From contig NZ_CP011388.1 of NCBI RefSeq assembly GCF_001644605.1, positions 4,011,501 to 4,075,500 on the forward strand: 64,000 nt of DNA, in the 5' to 3' direction. This stretch comes from Paenibacillus swuensis (GTDB taxonomy: Bacteria > Bacillota > Bacilli > Paenibacillales > DY6). The translations under genes were made by a program, and so were the position numbers. Positions 61,436-64,000 of the stretch are shown here, piece after piece (position 1 is the stretch's first letter; every line of letters begins with the position of its first letter). The notes under the pieces were generated by a model, which saw nothing but the letters and a program-made list of their open reading frames with translations, was not told the origin of the DNA and ran no database searches.

Positions 61436-62446
61436 TTATGCAATACCCTCACTCTCCGTCAATTGCAGGAATAATTCTTCAAGTGATGGATGAATCAGCT
61501 GAATGGAACCCACACGAATTCCGGATTTCACCAGGGCATCGTTGATTTCAGGTATCAGTTCCGGGTTCATTTGTGTAATCATGCCTTGTTTACCCGCGAG
61601 AACAGCTTCATCCATCATCGGATGATGGTCTGGCACAAATTGAACACCAGGCGTCTGCTCCAGAATATATCTGCCTTCACCAGCAGGATCGATATCCCAC
61701 ACCACATAGGTTTCGGCGCCTTGAATCAGCGTTTCCACTTCGCCGACGGCAATCACTTCACCCTTGGAGATAATGGCCACGCGGTCACACATCAGTTGAA
61801 TTTCACTCAATAGGTGGCTGGATATAAACAAGCTCATGCCTTCATCCGCAAGTTTGCGTATAAATTGACGCAGCTCTTTAATTCCCTTGGGATCCAACCC
61901 GTTGGTAGGCTCATCCAGGATCAGCAACTTCGGTCGGCCCAATAAGGCTTGCGCGATCCCTAGCCTTTGGCGCATACCCAGAGAATAGGTTTTTACTTTA
62001 TCATGAATACGTTGGTCCATTCCGACAATATCTACAACTTCCTGTATTCTAGCTTGTGAGATACCTGGCTGCATATCCGCAAAATGTGCTAAATTCTCCC
62101 AACCGGTAAGGTATGGATACATTTCAGGATTCTCTACGATACAACCCACATGGGTTAATGCTTTCTCGGGCTCCTTCTGAACATCATGACCACAAATGTA
62201 AACTTCGCCCTCACTGGGTTTGATCAAATCTACCAGCATACGGATCGTTGTCGTCTTACCTGAGCCGTTAGGACCCAGAAACCCGAAAATCTCACCTTCC
62301 CTGACGTCAAAAGAAATGCCTTTAATGATCGTCTTCCCGCCTATGCGTTTCACCACATTTCGTACCTCCAGAACGGGCTCTGCTGTTGCCGTTGACTCAG
62401 TAACATCAGCGAGAGGAGCACTCGATGCCTGACGTTGATTTCTCAT
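61436..62446 (-). CDS. ABC-2 type transporter ATP-binding protein
   Basis: 336 residues. Walker A FLGPNGSGKTTTIRM (about 56-70), Q-loop region GCIVENPEMYPYLTGWENL, signature YSLGMRQRLGIAQAL, Walker B KLLILDEPTNGLDP and switch ISSHLL are all present. The C-terminal 100 residues are the regulatory extension of the CcmA/DrrA class. ATG at 62446 with AAAGGAGG upstream. It forms a two-gene exporter with the overlapping permease gene; bacitracin- or lantibiotic-type substrates are possible but unproven. Confidence 0.93.
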   Translation of the reverse strand: MRNQRQASSAPLADVTESTATAEPVLEVRNVVKRIGGKTIIKGISFDVREGEIFGFLGPNGSGKTTTIRMLVDLIKPSEGEVYICGHDVQKEPEKALTHVGCIVENPEMYPYLTGWENLAHFADMQPGISQARIQEVVDIVGMDQRIHDKVKTYSLGMRQRLGIAQALLGRPKLLILDEPTNGLDPKGIKELRQFIRKLADEGMSLFISSHLLSEIQLMCDRVAIISKGEVIAVGEVETLIQGAETYVVWDIDPAGEGRYILEQTPGVQFVPDHHPMMDEAVLAGKQGMITQMNPELIPEINDALVKSGIRVGSIQLIHPSLEELFLQLTESEGIA

Positions 62447-62469
62447 CTGTTAAACCTCCTTTGGTTCGC

Positions 62470-63294
62470 TTATTCGAGTGCCTGAACTACACGATCCGCT
62501 ATTCGCTCGTAGCCGGCCCCGTTCGGATGAAATTGATCTCCTGCTAAATATTCAGTGGGTTGACCTTCAAATAAATCTTGGGTAGGCACTAATGTCATAT
62601 TAGGGAACTGATTCAGCGTTTCAAATACTCCGCTGTTCCATTGCTGAATAACAAGCGAGCTGCGTTTGCTCTCGTCCGCCTCGTAATAAGGGTTATAAAG
62701 TCCGATGTAAACAATCTTCGCCCGCGGATTGATTTTGCCGATTTTTTCAATAATTTTTTTCACATTCTCTTTCGGTTCCTTAAGTTGCTTCTCCAGCTTT
62801 TTGGGATCAATATCGGACACTTCATTAAGGTTATTACCTCCTCCGCTTTGCTCCAATGCCGCATAGGACAAATCATTGCCTCCGATCGTCAGCAACACAA
62901 GATTGGCTTGCTTTAGCGCGTAGGCTTCACCTTTTTTGTTATGCAGGTCATAGAGTAACTGATCGCTTCGATAGCCGTTAACTGCCAAGTTCCCAACCAG
63001 CTTCACCTTTTTTCCCGAAGCTTTGGCTAACTTCTCCAACAGATGCCCCACATAACCTTTGCCCGTTTCATCCCCGGTGCCACGAGTTAAAGAATCGCCG
63101 AGCGCGACAATATGAATCTCTTCTTTTGTTACCAAAGGTTCCTCAAGTACATTTAATTCAGGACCATCACCCACGGATACGGCTGTCGGATTTAGTATAT
63201 CTTTGACTGCGTACCCAAAACCGAATATAAAAATAAGTGTGGATAAAAGTGAAATGATGCCTACCAGGCCCCACATCCATCGCGATTTTCCCAT
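62470..63294 (-). CDS. SGNH/GDSL esterase, membrane-anchored
   Basis: 274 residues from ATG 63294 with GCAGGAGG upstream; an earlier opening at 63351 is not supported. A signal anchor (about 6-30, WGLVGIISLLSTLIFIFGFGYAV) is followed by the SGNH domain: block I IVALGDSLTRG (Ser), block II VGNLAVNGYRS, block III TIGGNDLSY, and block V DQFHPNGAGYERIA (Asp-His). This matches extracytoplasmic GDSL lipases of the B. subtilis YpmR type. It lies upstream of the ABC-2 ATPase gene by 23 bases and may be co-transcribed with it. Confidence 0.9.
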   Translation of the reverse strand: MGKSRWMWGLVGIISLLSTLIFIFGFGYAVKDILNPTAVSVGDGPELNVLEEPLVTKEEIHIVALGDSLTRGTGDETGKGYVGHLLEKLAKASGKKVKLVGNLAVNGYRSDQLLYDLHNKKGEAYALKQANLVLLTIGGNDLSYAALEQSGGGNNLNEVSDIDPKKLEKQLKEPKENVKKIIEKIGKINPRAKIVYIGLYNPYYEADESKRSSLVIQQWNSGVFETLNQFPNMTLVPTQDLFEGQPTEYLAGDQFHPNGAGYERIADRVVQALE

Positions 63295-63456
63295 ATTTGC
63301 TGCATCCTCCTGCGGAAGCCCATGCCATAAGTATTTACGGCATTCAGGCAATATTAGTTAATACTTAGAGTAATTCTTATGCAATCAATTTGCAAATGAA
63401 GAACTTGATTAAGAACATATGTTTGGATTATAATCTGTAAAGAGGCATATAAATAG

Positions 63457-63484
63457 GCCCAAGCATCTGTTAAGATACCTGGGC
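63457..63484 (-). terminator. Hairpin after the ABC exporter gene
   Basis: GCCCA / TGGGC with inner ATCT / AGAT pairing and loop GTTA, next to a TTTTC run on the plus strand and a weaker T run on the minus strand. Confidence 0.5.
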
Positions 63485-63500
63485 TTTTCTATACATCGTA

Positions 63501-64000
63501 TTAAGCTGAAAGGAATTTAAACTGAGCATCAATTAATCCCCGATAAATGCCCGCGTGCCGCATTAACTCTTCATGATTCCCCTGCTCCATAATCCGGCCG
63601 TGATCCATAACCACAATATTATCCGCATGACGAATGGTAGACAGGCGATGGGCGATAATGAAGGAGGTTCTTCCGAACAAGAGAGTTTTCAAAGCTTCTT
63701 GTATTTTCAACTCTGTCTCCGTATCGATGCTTGCTGTCGCCTCATCCAGGATCAGAATTTTCGGATCCGCCAACAGAGCCCTCGCAAACGATATTAACTG
63801 TCGCTGTCCCATGGAGAGTACGTTGCCTCGCTCCTGTACTTCCGTTTCATAGCCGTCCGGTAAACCGGCAATGAAGTCATGCGCATTGACCGCTTTTGCC
63901 GCGATCTCTACTTCCTCATCCGTGGCGTCCAATCGTCCGAAACGAATGTTATCGCGAATCGTTCCCGAGAAGATGAAGGTATCCTGCAACACGATACCAA
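63501..64000 (-). CDS. ABC exporter ATP-binding domain, 5' end beyond window
   Basis: C-terminal part of an ABC exporter (MsbA/MdlB half-transporter type). Visible: IVLQDTFIFSGTIRDNI (Q-loop region), signature VLSMGQRQLISFARALL, Walker B KILILDEATASID, and H-loop IIAHRLSTI. The frame is open to the window edge, so a membrane domain and Walker A are expected further upstream in the genome, outside this window. The last residues FKFLSA end 16 bases after the hairpin. Substrate unknown. Confidence 0.9.
   Translation of the reverse strand, partial: GIVLQDTFIFSGTIRDNIRFGRLDATDEEVEIAAKAVNAHDFIAGLPDGYETEVQERGNVLSMGQRQLISFARALLADPKILILDEATASIDTETELKIQEALKTLLFGRTSFIIAHRLSTIRHADNIVVMDHGRIMEQGNHEELMRHAGIYRGLIDAQFKFLSA

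Noticed and set aside
1-64000. tRNA, rRNA, CRISPR, insertion sequences, replication origin
   Set aside because: Reading both strands I found no cloverleaf-like clusters, rRNA segments, regular spaced repeats, transposase frames or DnaA-box clusters.

Overview
This window looks like a chromosomal segment from an endospore-forming low-to-mid GC Firmicute, most likely a member of the Paenibacillaceae. The evidence is the spore genes (cotE, spoVK, a DUF421/YetF-like protein), Bacillales-type AGGAGG ribosome binding sites, frequent GTG/TTG starts, Gram-positive LexA (DinR) boxes, and gene blocks that follow the Bacillus subtilis order: cotE-mutS-mutL, miaA-hfq, spoVK-hflX-ynbB-glnR-glnA, and yneA/ynzC next to lexA. 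I see no rRNA, tRNA, CRISPR array, insertion sequence or prophage, and no gene-free stretch longer than about 250 bases.

Layout: 1-3.2 kb holds a truncated small protein, a YfhP-like membrane protein, an AlkA-like glycosylase and RNase Z. 3.3-7.5 kb holds metH divergent from mtnD (methionine synthesis and salvage). 7.5-10.5 kb holds a HAD phosphatase, a membrane protein, ynzC and a YneA-like LysM protein, divergent from lexA across an intergenic region with five LexA-type boxes. 10.5-16.1 kb is the nitrogen/GTPase/sporulation block glnA-glnR-ynbB-hflX-spoVK. 16.2-24.7 kb holds a hybrid PAS histidine kinase, Ku, a DUF218 protein, an esterase, a DUF402 protein, a lipoprotein cyclophilin and a class A penicillin-binding protein.

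24.8-35.4 kb is read leftward: cotE, a phage-type amidoligase-like protein, mutS, an S41 protease, mutL, an RsmJ-like methyltransferase, miaA and hfq. 35.4-43.1 kb carries an aromatic-acid-exporter-like protein, a TIMP-like membrane protein, an M32 carboxypeptidase, a YqkB-like protein with a beta carbonic anhydrase, small proteins, and a GH18 protein with six N-terminal repeats. 43.1-48.1 kb carries a DHA2 exporter with its MarR regulator, a TauD-family dioxygenase behind a promoter-terminator leader, and SelO. 48.3-55.7 kb holds DUF421, a large secreted multidomain protein under probable carbon control, a zinc-ribbon protein, a PAS-GGDEF cyclase, two RNA-modification enzymes and a second MarR protein. 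55.9-64 kb holds parC-parE, an ABC-2 exporter pair, a GDSL esterase and a truncated ABC exporter.

Most of the window is core genome. The features most worth following up are: (i) the amidoligase-type-2 homologue between cotE and mutS; (ii) the leader of the TauD-family gene, where a good sigma-A promoter is followed by a strong terminator before the gene, with a 30-codon ORF running through that terminator; (iii) two genes whose conserved N-termini extend to an ATT codon rather than a standard start; (iv) the five-box LexA region.
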